NCBI GenBank assembly: GCA_027603945.1 | Contig: JADIIU010000079.1 | Coordinates: 1 to 62,869, forward strand | Direction: 5' to 3' | DNA from: Terramyces sp. JEL0728 | Taxonomy: Eukaryota; Chytridiomycota; Chytridiomycetes; Rhizophydiales; Terramycetaceae | DNA: 62,869 nucleotides | In this document: positions 51,548 to 60,908 of the stretch, one piece after another | Layout of the letters: each line of letters starts with the position of its first letter | Numbering within the stretch: position 1 is the first letter of the stretch | Translations under genes and position numbers: made by a program | Notes under the pieces: generated by a model | What the model saw: only the letters and a program-made list of their open reading frames with translations | The model's database searches: none | Told to the model about the DNA's origin: nothing

Positions 51548-54500
51548 TTATTCATTCAAGACAATATTAGCGCCAGAAGTACTAGCAACTCGTTTAGGGA
51601 ACGAACACACTTGATCCTTGACACTAGTGACTTTAAACACACCTTCAAGTCCAGTTTGGATAACATACTCTTTCTCGACATTATCAACACTAAAGCTTTC
51701 CACCATCTTTTTGTTCTTGCGAGTATAGGTGAAACTGAAGGGTCCTTGTCCTACAAAGTGAATACGAATCGGCAAAGAGTCGCCTTGGTTGATATCTGTT
51801 ATTAAATCACTACCATCGGCTATAATAGCTTTTGGCAACGTATTGATTGTGGTTGATAGGGTTGTATATTCTTGACAGCAATTGTACTTGTTGCAGATCT
51901 TTTTGATCTGGAATACACCTGGCTTACCAACCCATACATTAAACACTGGATCATTCAAAGTTACTGTTTGCTCCTTTTTCCAATCATATGTTATTGAGAA
52001 TGGCGGAGTGCCTTGGAGAGTGTAAGATAGCATGTCACCAATGCAAATGGAAGGTGGGTTGAGAGAAGTCATTGACGCTTGATCATTGATTTCAATATAT
52101 GTGCTTGGCTTGACAAATTCATCTAGTTTGCCAGTACATCTAGAATCCCTTAGTGAATCGAGAACAAATTCATGTTTCCCCATTTGACTAATATGGACAT
52201 TGAACTCGTACTTGTATTTGTCACCATGTTTGATACCAGAGGTTTCAAAGTCAATGTACTTTACATAGTTATTGTCCTGTAATTGTTGAATGGTTCCTTT
52301 GAATGGAGGATGCCCTGTGAGTTCCAAATCAAGCGTAAATGTATTGTTTTGTTTCAAGCAGTGATAAACTTGTTGTACCGGCTTAGCAAATTCACCTTTT
52401 GGCAACTCGTAAACTTCTTGTTCGATAACCAAGCCAGCTAGTTGGATAGGCTGCTTGTAGTTTTCATCTGAAATAGAATTGATTTTAAATGTTTGCTTGC
52501 CTGGTCTGGTGGTATCAGTTTCTAAACGCAAATAGTCCAATTCGACAACCGACAACAGTGGATCTTTGTTGAAATTTGTTTGGTATTGAATCTTGAACGG
52601 CGGCTTACCCGTCAAATCAAGTTGGAAATGGTTAGACTCAAATTGGCATTTAGGTTCGATCACTTGCTTCTTAAATCCAATTGTTGGTTTTGGGATATTG
52701 GTGATTTGGAAGCGATTGGTGCCTATATTAAATGCCATTTACCATCAACCTTTCCTTGGCAAACTGAATCAGACAGGGACAAGAGTTCATAAGTACCAGG
52801 TCCTTGATGAATTTTCAGGTATCTAGCACCATTTTCCAGCCGGACAGACTCTTCCCTAGTATCTTTCTTGTACTTGAGGTTGAATGGACCCCTTCCAAAC
52901 AAGGCGATAGGAACATTTGCCAGCGTGTTTTCCAAAACAAGGATATTGGTAAGACTAGGCAAAGAAACAGTAGGAACAGTATCAACAATCTCAATGCGAG
53001 TAATTTCAGTGGATAATTTTCTTTTACACCCATTTCCGTCCGTAATTTCAGTTAGTTCGACTTGATAAATCCCGCCCTTTTCAAATTCTAGTTTCAATTC
53101 AGAGTGTTCATCTTTTTGATCTATAGAGCGTTTTTCAAGTTTGGATCCAAAGGTAATATCGTAATCAATCTTCCACGGCCCAGTTCCCATTGCATTAATC
53201 CTCAAAATGATTGGTTCGTTTTTGCACTTTATAAATGATTTCGGCGAAGTGAATTTGGCATTTGAATGTGGATGAATAATTTGTTTGAACGATTGATTGA
53301 TAGGAATGCCAATTTGGTACAACGAGTCGCCTAAATTAATATTAATTACCAACACGGTCAAAGACATACTTGTAGACACCAGGTTCTTGCGGTTTCAAGA
53401 CCAATTCAGCTCGGTTCTTGTCAAATTTGCTAACCTCATCCTTGAGTTTGAAAGTATTGCCATTGGCAGTCTTTTCAATATGCCAATAGAGGATATACGG
53501 TTTTGAACCAGTAAAAACAAAGTCAACATTGGTTCCAACAGTTCCAAAACATGATTCTTCAATTGTTGATTGGGTAAATGAAAAAGTAGGTGGCAATACT
53601 TGTTTGATTTGGATTTGCTGTTTCTCGATTGTGTTTTCACAGAATTGATCTTTAATCTTCAACAATTTGTAGTAGCCGCTTTCAAATGTCTTGAAACTAT
53701 GTCTGTAATCAATGTTGTCAAAGTGTAACGGTTGAGCAATCAAGTCATCTCTGACAAGCTCCAAGTCAAGGGTGAATGGACCATTTCCGTAATTGGTGAT
53801 ATCCACATCAACGTTTGGTGCCTGTTCGATTTGCGCGTCATAAACAGTTTTGATCTTTAATTCACTTTGATCAAATGTACTAGTTGGGAGTGGGTAAACC
53901 AATACTTCTTTCGTTTCGATTGAATCCAGTTGTATATCATTCTTTAGGAAAGGCAATGTGGATTTGGTTTTCCAAGTAATCGCGTTTTCGTTACCGTCAA
54001 TGATTCTAACAACAGAAAACAAGTGTTTATCAGTTGAAACAGCTTTCAAGGGGATATTAATCAATTTCTTTGTCGGTTTAATAGCCTCTAGCAAGTCGCT
54101 AATGATTTCGTTTTTGCTCTTTTCTCTATCAGCCATTTCCTTTTTTTCTACTGGCACAGTCATATCAACAATACGCTCATCATTCCCTATTCTTTCCATG
54201 TAAAAGAATTCAAATGGCCCAACACCGGTGATTTCAACACCTATTGTTATTCCAGCTTACCAAGATTGATCTGCTCGTTTAAACAAACATTTTGGGCTTC
54301 CTCCCATTCAAAAGTAGGGCAGTTATAAATAGAAATCAAATGGTTGTTTAGTAATTTTGCTTTGTCTTGTCCTGTGACACTATTCAATTCAAATACTCCA
54401 GTATGGCTGATTGGTATTTCATAGTGATCACTTTCAGTGGTGATTTTTTCTGGCTTGTGCGGGTGTAGAGTGTACATGATTTCAAACGGACCTTTTCCTT

Positions 54501-54990
54501 TGATTGTAACTGAAATATTTGTGTTTCCCGTCAAACAAATATTTTTTTCGCTGGTATTGATTTGGCACAGAGTTGGTGGTTTGATATTAACTGTTATAGA
54601 GCCTAGGGTTAAATCTCCACATACCTAGGGTTAGTAAAATATACCCAAGATGAACGAGTCGTTCAAGAGCGATGATTCATAGTCGCTTTCCGGCAAAATC
54701 AATTCCTGAGAGTAAAATGCTACTACTCCACAATTGATTAGAAACAAGCAAAAAGCACCAATCATTATCCCCAAATACTTTATCCTTGGCCGACTGTGCA
54801 TTCGTAATAAAACTAGAAAGCATAAATCAAATACTGTCCACACAAATATTTGATTTGGTTCCAAATACCCAGATTCTTGATCAAACAAAAATGATGGCTT
54901 GATTAAACTGATTGCATGTCCAACTTTAATAGTCTGTATTGAAAAAAACAAGAGAGTATACACCCTCCTTGTATTGACACTGTCCAACAT
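51548..54990 (-). CDS. POM152: Nuclear pore membrane protein Pom152
   Basis: Five exons (54990-54645, 54602-54261, 54240-53350, 53330-52743, 52722-51548), 1113 aa. Three simple introns of 19-20 nt plus one composite 42-nt intron. The N-terminus has hydrophobic segments (IFVWTVFDLCFLVLL; YLGIMIGAFCLFLINCGVVAFY). The lumenal part is a chain of Ig-like beta domains with recurring GxGPFxxxY motifs (GKGPFEIMYTL, GVGPFEFFYM, GTGPWKIDYD, GRGPFNLKYK, GQGPFSFTYTRK), typical of POM152. Splicing restores INLG-VEITGVGPF, FDRVG-DSLYQIG, GKVDG-TNRFQIT. Forms the lumenal ring of the fungal nuclear pore. Its presence supports a fungal assignment. Confidence 0.93.
54603..54644 (-). other. Composite 42-nt intron in POM152: two back-to-back intron units
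   Basis: Two units abut: 54644-54625 (20 nt, GTATATTTTACTAACCCTAG) and 54624-54603 (22 nt, GTATGTGGAG...TAACCCTAG). Each has its own GTA start and TAAC-CCTAG end. Removing only the first shifts the frame into a stop; removing both gives FILG-SITVNIKPP and a gene divisible by three. Confidence 0.75.
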
Positions 54991-55025
54991 TAATTTGCAG
55001 TTTTCAAGATCAAGAAAAAATTGAA
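54991..55025. promoter_or_regulatory. 35-bp divergent promoter gap, POM152 / MED20
   Basis: Only 35 bp separate the ATGs of two divergent genes, comparable with the RPC4/RRP41 and SPT3/MPDU1 pairs. If either gene has an undetected upstream exon, the gap would be larger. Confidence 0.5.
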
Positions 55026-55497
55026 ATGTACTGCAGCATAAAAGAGAATGAATCGCTCATTTCTACACAGTTATTACTGCAGAAATACGTACCAAAGAAG
55101 CATAAAATAAGTATTCGATTGTATTTGGGACCAAAGAAACTGTATTTGATTACTATTGGGAAAAAGAATTATATTTTTATCGAAAAGATTGTTTATTGCC
55201 CTGATATTACATTGATACTGAATAAATTAAAGAATATTTGGACGCCAAGACAAACTATAGGTAAATGTAGTTAATCGACAGGTAAATGTAGTTAATCGAC
55301 AGGTAATTGTGAAATAACAAGAAATACCAGGAAATCTGTTTGTGAGGGAAAAGGATTCTTGCTTTATCGGTAACTTTTTTATAGGCTCAATGTACAAAGG
55401 ACTGCTTTGCTTATCTACACTAGACTTGTTTGAAGGGGATTATATTGAAGGCGGAGATGAAGCAATTTGCCTGCACTTGATTAAAATATTGAGTTGA
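55026..55497 (+). CDS. MED20: Mediator subunit Med20 (Srb2-like)
   Basis: Exons 55026-55260 and 55322-55497 (136 aa), joined across a 61-nt intron array; total length divides by three. I assign Srb2/Med20 from three stretches: MYCSIKENESL, LNKLKNIWTPRQTIEIPG and GNFFIGSMYKGLLCLSTLD, which parallel yeast Srb2 segments YRCSIKN, LSNIWMQRQLIKG and FKGLLIEL. It is short and may lack an N-terminal exon. Med20 sits in the Mediator head module, contacting TBP and Med18. The 15-nt GTAAC...TATAG inside exon 2 is treated as coding because it is in frame without stops. Confidence 0.68.
55261..55321 (+). other. Triple tandem intron array in MED20
   Basis: Three complete intron-like units lie head to tail with no exon between: 55261-55281 and 55282-55302 (identical 21-mers, GTAAATGTAG...AATCGACAG), then 55303-55321 (19 nt, GTAATTGTGAAATAACAAG). 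Each begins GTAA, has a TAAT/TAAC element and ends AG. Keeping one 21-mer would introduce an in-frame TAA, so all must be removed. Confidence 0.85.
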
Positions 55498-55576
55498 TAT
55501 TGCTTTTCAATTTGTTTCCTCTTACTCTAAGCGTTGATTATATCTTTTGCGACTCTTGGAACAAGTTTGAAAAAAA

Positions 55577-55879
55577 ATGGACTGGCAGGAAATTGAACGA
55601 CAGAAATACAATGAAATAAAGCAGGAAACTACGATACAAAAACTGAAGCGAAAAATAACTACAAACCCGTTTGTCCCTATCGGGTTTGCAGGTACCGTTT
55701 ACATGATGGGAAGAATGATTCGGCTAAACAGACGAGGTGATAAATTGGGATTCATCCAAGCTCAGAGATATCGTATTGCCATGTCGTTTTTCACTATTGC
55801 TTGTTGTACGGTTGGCTATTATTACGAACACCGGGACAGACTTGAAAGTGATTTTAAAATTAAATTCAAAGACGAATAA
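55577..55879 (+). CDS. RCF1: HIG1-domain respiratory supercomplex factor (Rcf1-like)
   Basis: 100 aa, intronless. Two TM helices (NPFVPIGFAGTVYMMGRMI and IAMSFFTIACCTVGYYY) separated by a loop carrying QAQRYRIA, the conserved Q/R pattern of HIG1 type 2 proteins. Rcf1 is a mitochondrial inner-membrane protein that stabilises cytochrome bc1-oxidase supercomplexes. This supports an aerobic respiratory chain. Confidence 0.85.
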   Translation: MDWQEIERQKYNEIKQETTIQKLKRKITTNPFVPIGFAGTVYMMGRMIRLNRRGDKLGFIQAQRYRIAMSFFTIACCTVGYYYEHRDRLESDFKIKFKDE

Positions 55880-55981
55880 AATGTTTCTAATGGATTTTTA
55901 GATTGCTTATGGGCTGTTGGATGTTTTGAATACCCTTTTGGCCATGAGTCTGGGGCAATACGAATAGACGGCTATTCTTTA

Positions 55982-57919
55982 TTACCAAATCGATAGAGGA
56001 TCACGGAACATTCCATCACCCACTTGAACTCCAAAAGCATCATGAAATGGCTTGAAATTACTCAAGGCTGCTTCAGCTCTGATAGAATCAGGTGAATGCA
56101 CATCAACAGTCAGCAACATTAGCGCAGTATCCTTACGAACCAATCCTCTCCATGCTTGACACCAAGATATGAAAAATTCTTGATCTAGTGTAAAAATACA
56201 AGAAGCGTGAATATCGTTTTTCTTTTTGTATTCTTGGAATGCCTTGTATGCTATCGACAGTCCTCCCAAATCAGCTATATTCTCTCCAGCGGTAAGTTTA
56301 CCATTAACGTTTTGGCCAAACAAGGAGTATTCATTGAATTGCTGGATAATAGCTTCAGTCTTACTTTCGAAATTTAATCGATCGGGGTCTGACCACCAAT
56401 TGTTTAGGTTTCCTTCATGGTCGTATTTGCTGCCTTCATCATCGAATCCATGAGTAATTTCATGTGCAATTATTGCGCCAATTGCTCCAAAGTTGAGTGA
56501 TGGTTCACCAAGCGGTTTATCAGCAGTAGGAGGATAAAAGAATGGTGGGTGGAGGATACCTGCAGGAAACCCAATTTCATTCCTAGTTGGTTCGTAGTAG
56601 GCGTTCACTATGAAAGAGGGTTCATGCCATAATTCCTTGTCCACAAGTTTCCCATAGAAAGAATTTTGATTATCTCTATTAAACTTTGAAATAATCTTTA
56701 CGTTTTCCCATAGTGGATTTGAACGCAGGATTTTCCCTTGTAATGCGGAAAAGTCTCTGTATTTGTCTGGATACCCAATCTTTACTCTGAAGGTTGACAG
56801 TTTTAGCTTGGCTTTCTGCTTAGTTTCAGTCGACATCCATTCGATTTCGTCGATTCTCTTGTCAAATGCTTCAAGAATGTACTGTACCATTTCATTTGCT
56901 GCTTCTTTTGCTTCTTTTGAAAAGTTCTTTTCCACATATAAATGATCGAGCAAGTCGCGTAATCGAAATATCCAGTCATATGCTTTCTTCCATCTTGGCT
57001 TCATTTCTTCTATACCTGACAATACAGATTCGTTGAATTCAAAGTCAATCAGAGTCATTTCTTTGTGCAAGTATTGTGCCGCTGTGGATAAGTATCGAAC
57101 TGATAAGTGCTTTTTTAATGTTGCTAGTGCCGTATTTTTGATGATTATGGAGAGATTTTCAAAGAAGAAAGTACTTTGGAGAACTAATTCATCAATTTCA
57201 AGACCGGAAGCTTTGAAAAAGTGATCCCATTGAATTTCAGGAGACAAGATTTGCAATTCACTGATATTTCTCTTGTTGTAGTTCTTTACTGGATCACGCA
57301 ACTCGTCCCTTGGAATAGATATTTCTGCAAGTTGTTTTTCAAATTCATATACTTCTTGAGCATCAATTTGAGCAACATCTGGATGAATACCTGCAGAGAT
57401 AAACAAATTTTCCAAGTATTTCTTGTATTTTCCTGCTTTTTCATCTTTTAAATAGTAGTTTCTGTCAGGCAGTCCAAGTCTTGGCTGACCAAGGACTAGA
57501 GTATTGTAGCTGGCATTTTTGTCGTCTGCAGTTACATTGAATGCGAATAGAGTGCAAGGGATGCCTTCAGACCGAAATTTTGATGATAAAATAAAGTATC
57601 CTTCTTTGGAGTCGACAGCAGCTATTCTTTCCAAATCAGCAGCAAGTGGTTTTAGTTTTGATTTTTCAATTGCCTCCTCATCCATGGCAGAACCATAAAA
57701 CTCTGCTGCAATTGAGCTTTTTTCTTGCTCTAGTATTTCATCAAGTATATCTTTAATAGCAGCCTTGCTTTTTTCATCAAGTACTTCGAAACTACCATAA
57801 AGCGCCAATTCGCCTGGAATTTTGTTTTTTATCAACCAAGAACCATTGACGAACTTGTAGAAGGATTCTTTTGGAGAAACAGAAAAGTCGAAACTTGCGA
57901 GATCAATGGGATTGGTCAT
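55982..57919 (-). CDS. M13 family zinc metallopeptidase (neprilysin/PepO-like), soluble
   Basis: 645 aa, single exon. Zinc motif IAHEITHGFDDEGSKYD (HExxH), third ligand in GENIADLGG (ExxxD), substrate-binding NAYYEPTRNEIGFPAGIL. The N-terminus MTNPIDLASFDFSVSPKESFYKFVNGSW lacks a signal peptide or TM anchor, so it is probably cytosolic or released unconventionally. Cleaves oligopeptides. TATTTATAC (reverse TATAAATA) about 25 bp upstream. First of three paralogues in 7 kb. Confidence 0.95.
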   Translation of the reverse strand: MTNPIDLASFDFSVSPKESFYKFVNGSWLIKNKIPGELALYGSFEVLDEKSKAAIKDILDEILEQEKSSIAAEFYGSAMDEEAIEKSKLKPLAADLERIAAVDSKEGYFILSSKFRSEGIPCTLFAFNVTADDKNASYNTLVLGQPRLGLPDRNYYLKDEKAGKYKKYLENLFISAGIHPDVAQIDAQEVYEFEKQLAEISIPRDELRDPVKNYNKRNISELQILSPEIQWDHFFKASGLEIDELVLQSTFFFENLSIIIKNTALATLKKHLSVRYLSTAAQYLHKEMTLIDFEFNESVLSGIEEMKPRWKKAYDWIFRLRDLLDHLYVEKNFSKEAKEAANEMVQYILEAFDKRIDEIEWMSTETKQKAKLKLSTFRVKIGYPDKYRDFSALQGKILRSNPLWENVKIISKFNRDNQNSFYGKLVDKELWHEPSFIVNAYYEPTRNEIGFPAGILHPPFFYPPTADKPLGEPSLNFGAIGAIIAHEITHGFDDEGSKYDHEGNLNNWWSDPDRLNFESKTEAIIQQFNEYSLFGQNVNGKLTAGENIADLGGLSIAYKAFQEYKKKNDIHASCIFTLDQEFFISWCQAWRGLVRKDTALMLLTVDVHSPDSIRAEAALSNFKPFHDAFGVQVGDGMFRDPLSIW

Positions 57920-58136
57920 TCAATTTAATTTTACCGATGGGTATTTATACCTCAGTACCCGAATATTTTTCAGAAAAGCACTCTTTGCCGGCCATACAGT
58001 ACTGAATAAGTATTAAAATTGCCAATCGCCATTTACACCGCCAGTTTTGGACCCAGATGAACCCAAAAAGATGAAATCAGAAATAAGGGAAATGAAACCA
58101 TGAAAATATAAAAAATGAATCATCCATTGTTGTGTA

Positions 58137-58623
58137 ATGTCGATCATCTTGAACACAAACTTGAAAAGTGAAACTGCTGTGGATGAAAGCCCAATCGCTC
58201 CAACGGTCTCTGCCCATAATATAAAATTAGGAAATAGCGAGACTGAAAGTGGGAATCTTCTTGGAGCTGATTTAAAAGACATTAGGCTAGAAAAGGTGCC
58301 AGACCCACCTACGATGGAGCAATTAGGAATCTTCTCGTCTGTCGAAACGCTAGTTGATGAAATATTCTGTATTACTCCAGTTGAAAAGAGAAAGAAATCG
58401 AAAAAAGTGATATTTTACTTTGCATGAAATATATTCTATTTCGCTAGCGTTAAAGGTGTTTGTTTTTCATTGCCCGCTGCTAGAGTCCGCCGAGCTGGTA
58501 TTTTCTCCTGTTTATTATATCGATGGTTCTTTAAGGGATCCGTCCTTCATGGCACAAAGTGATGACTTATTTGTACGACCATATGCTTTGGTTCTGGCAT
58601 CATTAAATCAGTACACCATGTGA
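58137..58623 (+). CDS. Hypothetical two-exon gene
   Basis: ORF 58137-58406 (MSIILNTNLKSETAVDESPI..., ending TPVEKRKKSKK) and a second frame to 58623 (...SFMAQSDDLFVRPYALVLASLNQYTM) can be joined by a 49-nt intron, 58407-58455, the only frame-compatible choice near the junction. That intron lacks the usual TAAY element and is twice the normal length, so the model is doubtful. No domain recognised; no signal peptide. Confidence 0.35.
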
Positions 58624-58788
58624 CCACCCAGCATATTGGATTTACAACCTTCAAGCTACTACTAGAGAAGAACAAGAAATAGAACACCGATTTCCGTACA
58701 CTGTTCTCTTTTCTTGCCTTTACTTTTGTTTTTTCCTGTAAATACTATTGTGATTTATGAAACAAGTGCCGAAATTCTCCCAGATAAG

Positions 58789-58796
58789 TATAAATA
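58789..58796 (+). promoter_or_regulatory. TATA box of the second M13 gene
   Basis: TATAAATA 32 bp before ATG 58821, the same placement as at the other M13 gene on the opposite strand. Confidence 0.65.
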
Positions 58797-58820
58797 GGTT
58801 CGGCTTTGTTTTTTTGATTA

Positions 58821-60791
58821 ATGACCAAACCAATTGATATCAGCAACTTTGATTTTTCTGTCTCTCCTGCAGAATCATTTTACAAATACGTCAATGGCTC
58901 TTGGCTAATCAAAAACAAAATCCCAGCTGAAGAATCTATTTGGGGAACCATTTCCATTCTTAGAGACAAAAGCAAAGACGACCTCAAAGTGATTTTTGAT
59001 GATTTGCTAAAGCAAGAGCCTGGCAGCTCATTGGTAGCTGAATTATATGCTTCAGCAATGGACGAAGAAACTGTTGAAAATTCTAAACTCGAACCAATTG
59101 CAGATGATTTGAAGTCCATCGACGAAATTGCAACTGCAGAAGAATTTTTCACTAAATCCGCTGAATTTGGAAATGACTCTATTTCATGTACCATGTTCTT
59201 CAATTTTGTTTACGCTGATGCAATGAATTCTAGTATCAATACATTGTTGATGGGACAAGGAGGTCTTGGACTGCCTGACAGGGATTATTATTTGGAAGAA
59301 TCAAAAGCTGAAAAAGCTGAACAGTACAAGATATTTGCCAAGAAATTGCTTATTGCTGCCGGTGTCTCTGAAGAAGAAGCACAAACTGATGCTTTGGAAG
59401 TCTACGCTCTGGAAAAGAAATTAGCAGAAATCTCTATTCCTAGAGAAGAAATGCGCGACCCTGTCAAAAACTACAACAAGCGCACTCTGGTCGAATTGCA
59501 AGAGCTTTGCCCATCAGTCAATTGGGAGTCCTTCTTCGTTACCAGCGGAATTCAAAATGTAGATGAAGTTGTTATCATGAACATTGGCTACTTTGAAAAA
59601 CTAAACGAGTTAATTGCCGCTACTTCTTTAGATCTGTTGAAAAAGTACCTCAAGGTCAGATATTTGGCATCAGCTGCCCCTTACTTGAACAATGCATTCC
59701 AAATTGCAGAGTTTGAATTCAAATCACAGGCACTTTCTGGAATCAAAGAAATTCAACCAAGATGGAAAAGGGCAAGCGGTTGGGTTGATGGGCTGAAAGA
59801 TTTAATTTGTGAAATTTATGTTGGAAAGCACTTTTCTCAAGAAGCTAAAGCTGCAGCAGCTGAAATGGTGCGATATATTGTCAAAGCGTTTGAAAAGAGA
59901 ATTGAAGAAATCGACTGGATGTCTGCTGAAACCAAAGAAAAAGCACTATTGAAATTGTCTGCATTCCGAGTCAAGATTGGTTACCCAGACAAGCTTAAAG
60001 ACTACTCTTCTCTTGAAGGTAAAGTTGTGCGATCCAACTATCTCTGGCACAATGTTCGCTTGGTGAACAGATTTAACCACGACCACAGGAAAGGATTCTA
60101 CAAGCAACCAGTGGATAGAGATGAATGGTTCATGCCTCCATACATGGTCAATGCCTATTTCAATCCCCTCGGAAATGAAATTGTTTTCCCTGCCGCTATC
60201 CTGCAACCACCATTCTTTTATGCGCCAACTGCAGAAAAGCCTCTTGGTGAACCAGCACTAAACTTTGGTGCAATTGGTGGAGTCATTGCTCACGAAATTT
60301 CCCACGGATTTGATGATTCTGGTTCAAAGTACGATCACGAAGGAAACTTGGTCAATTGGTGGACAGAGAGTGACAAATCAAACTTTGAATCCAGAACCGA
60401 ACTAATCATTCAACAATTCAACGAATATACTACCTTTGGGCAAAACCTCAATGGGAAACTTTGTGCTGGAGAAAATATTGCAGATTTAGGCGGTATTTCT
60501 GTCGCTTTTAAAGCATTCCAAGCGTACAAGGAAGATCATTTGGATCAAATCAAATCCAGCTCTGGAAGATTCACCCCTGAACAAGAATTTTTCATTTCTT
60601 GGGCACAAGGTTGGAGAGGTCTTATCAGGAAAGATGCTGCTTTGTTACGTGTCACAACCGATCCTCACTCACCTGGAGAACACCGTACTAATGGGCCGTT
60701 GTCAAACTTTGAGCCGTTCCACGACGCTTTTAGCATCAAGGAAGGCGATCGTATGTTCAGAACCCAAGAAAAGAGAGTCTCTATTTGGTAA
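58821..60791 (+). CDS. M13 family zinc metallopeptidase (neprilysin/PepO-like), soluble, second copy
   Basis: 656 aa, single exon, collinear with the first copy: MTKPIDISNFDFSVSPAESFYKYVNGSW, HEISHGFDDSGSKYDHEGN (HExxH), GENIADLGGISVAFKAF, NAYFNPLGNEIVFPAAIL. The C-terminus EKRVSIW matches the first copy's LSIW ending. No secretion signal. Probably a peptidase of small peptides with overlapping function. It lies divergently from copy 1, separated by ~900 bp with one doubtful gene. Confidence 0.95.
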   Translation: MTKPIDISNFDFSVSPAESFYKYVNGSWLIKNKIPAEESIWGTISILRDKSKDDLKVIFDDLLKQEPGSSLVAELYASAMDEETVENSKLEPIADDLKSIDEIATAEEFFTKSAEFGNDSISCTMFFNFVYADAMNSSINTLLMGQGGLGLPDRDYYLEESKAEKAEQYKIFAKKLLIAAGVSEEEAQTDALEVYALEKKLAEISIPREEMRDPVKNYNKRTLVELQELCPSVNWESFFVTSGIQNVDEVVIMNIGYFEKLNELIAATSLDLLKKYLKVRYLASAAPYLNNAFQIAEFEFKSQALSGIKEIQPRWKRASGWVDGLKDLICEIYVGKHFSQEAKAAAAEMVRYIVKAFEKRIEEIDWMSAETKEKALLKLSAFRVKIGYPDKLKDYSSLEGKVVRSNYLWHNVRLVNRFNHDHRKGFYKQPVDRDEWFMPPYMVNAYFNPLGNEIVFPAAILQPPFFYAPTAEKPLGEPALNFGAIGGVIAHEISHGFDDSGSKYDHEGNLVNWWTESDKSNFESRTELIIQQFNEYTTFGQNLNGKLCAGENIADLGGISVAFKAFQAYKEDHLDQIKSSSGRFTPEQEFFISWAQGWRGLIRKDAALLRVTTDPHSPGEHRTNGPLSNFEPFHDAFSIKEGDRMFRTQEKRVSIW

Positions 60792-60908
60792 AATAAACCT
60801 TTTCTAGTTTGGTGTATTTTTCGGTGATTGTGTGCCACTTGAGGGGAGAATCTTTGATGGACAAAGTTCGGGGATTGCTTTGTTTCCGTTTCAAGTTTCT
60901 CACGAATT

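Noticed and set aside
55370..55384. 15-nt GTAAC...TATAG as an intron in MED20 exon 2
   Set aside because: It is a multiple of three without stop codons, lacks a TAAY element, and the translated IGNFFIG fits the Srb2-like context.
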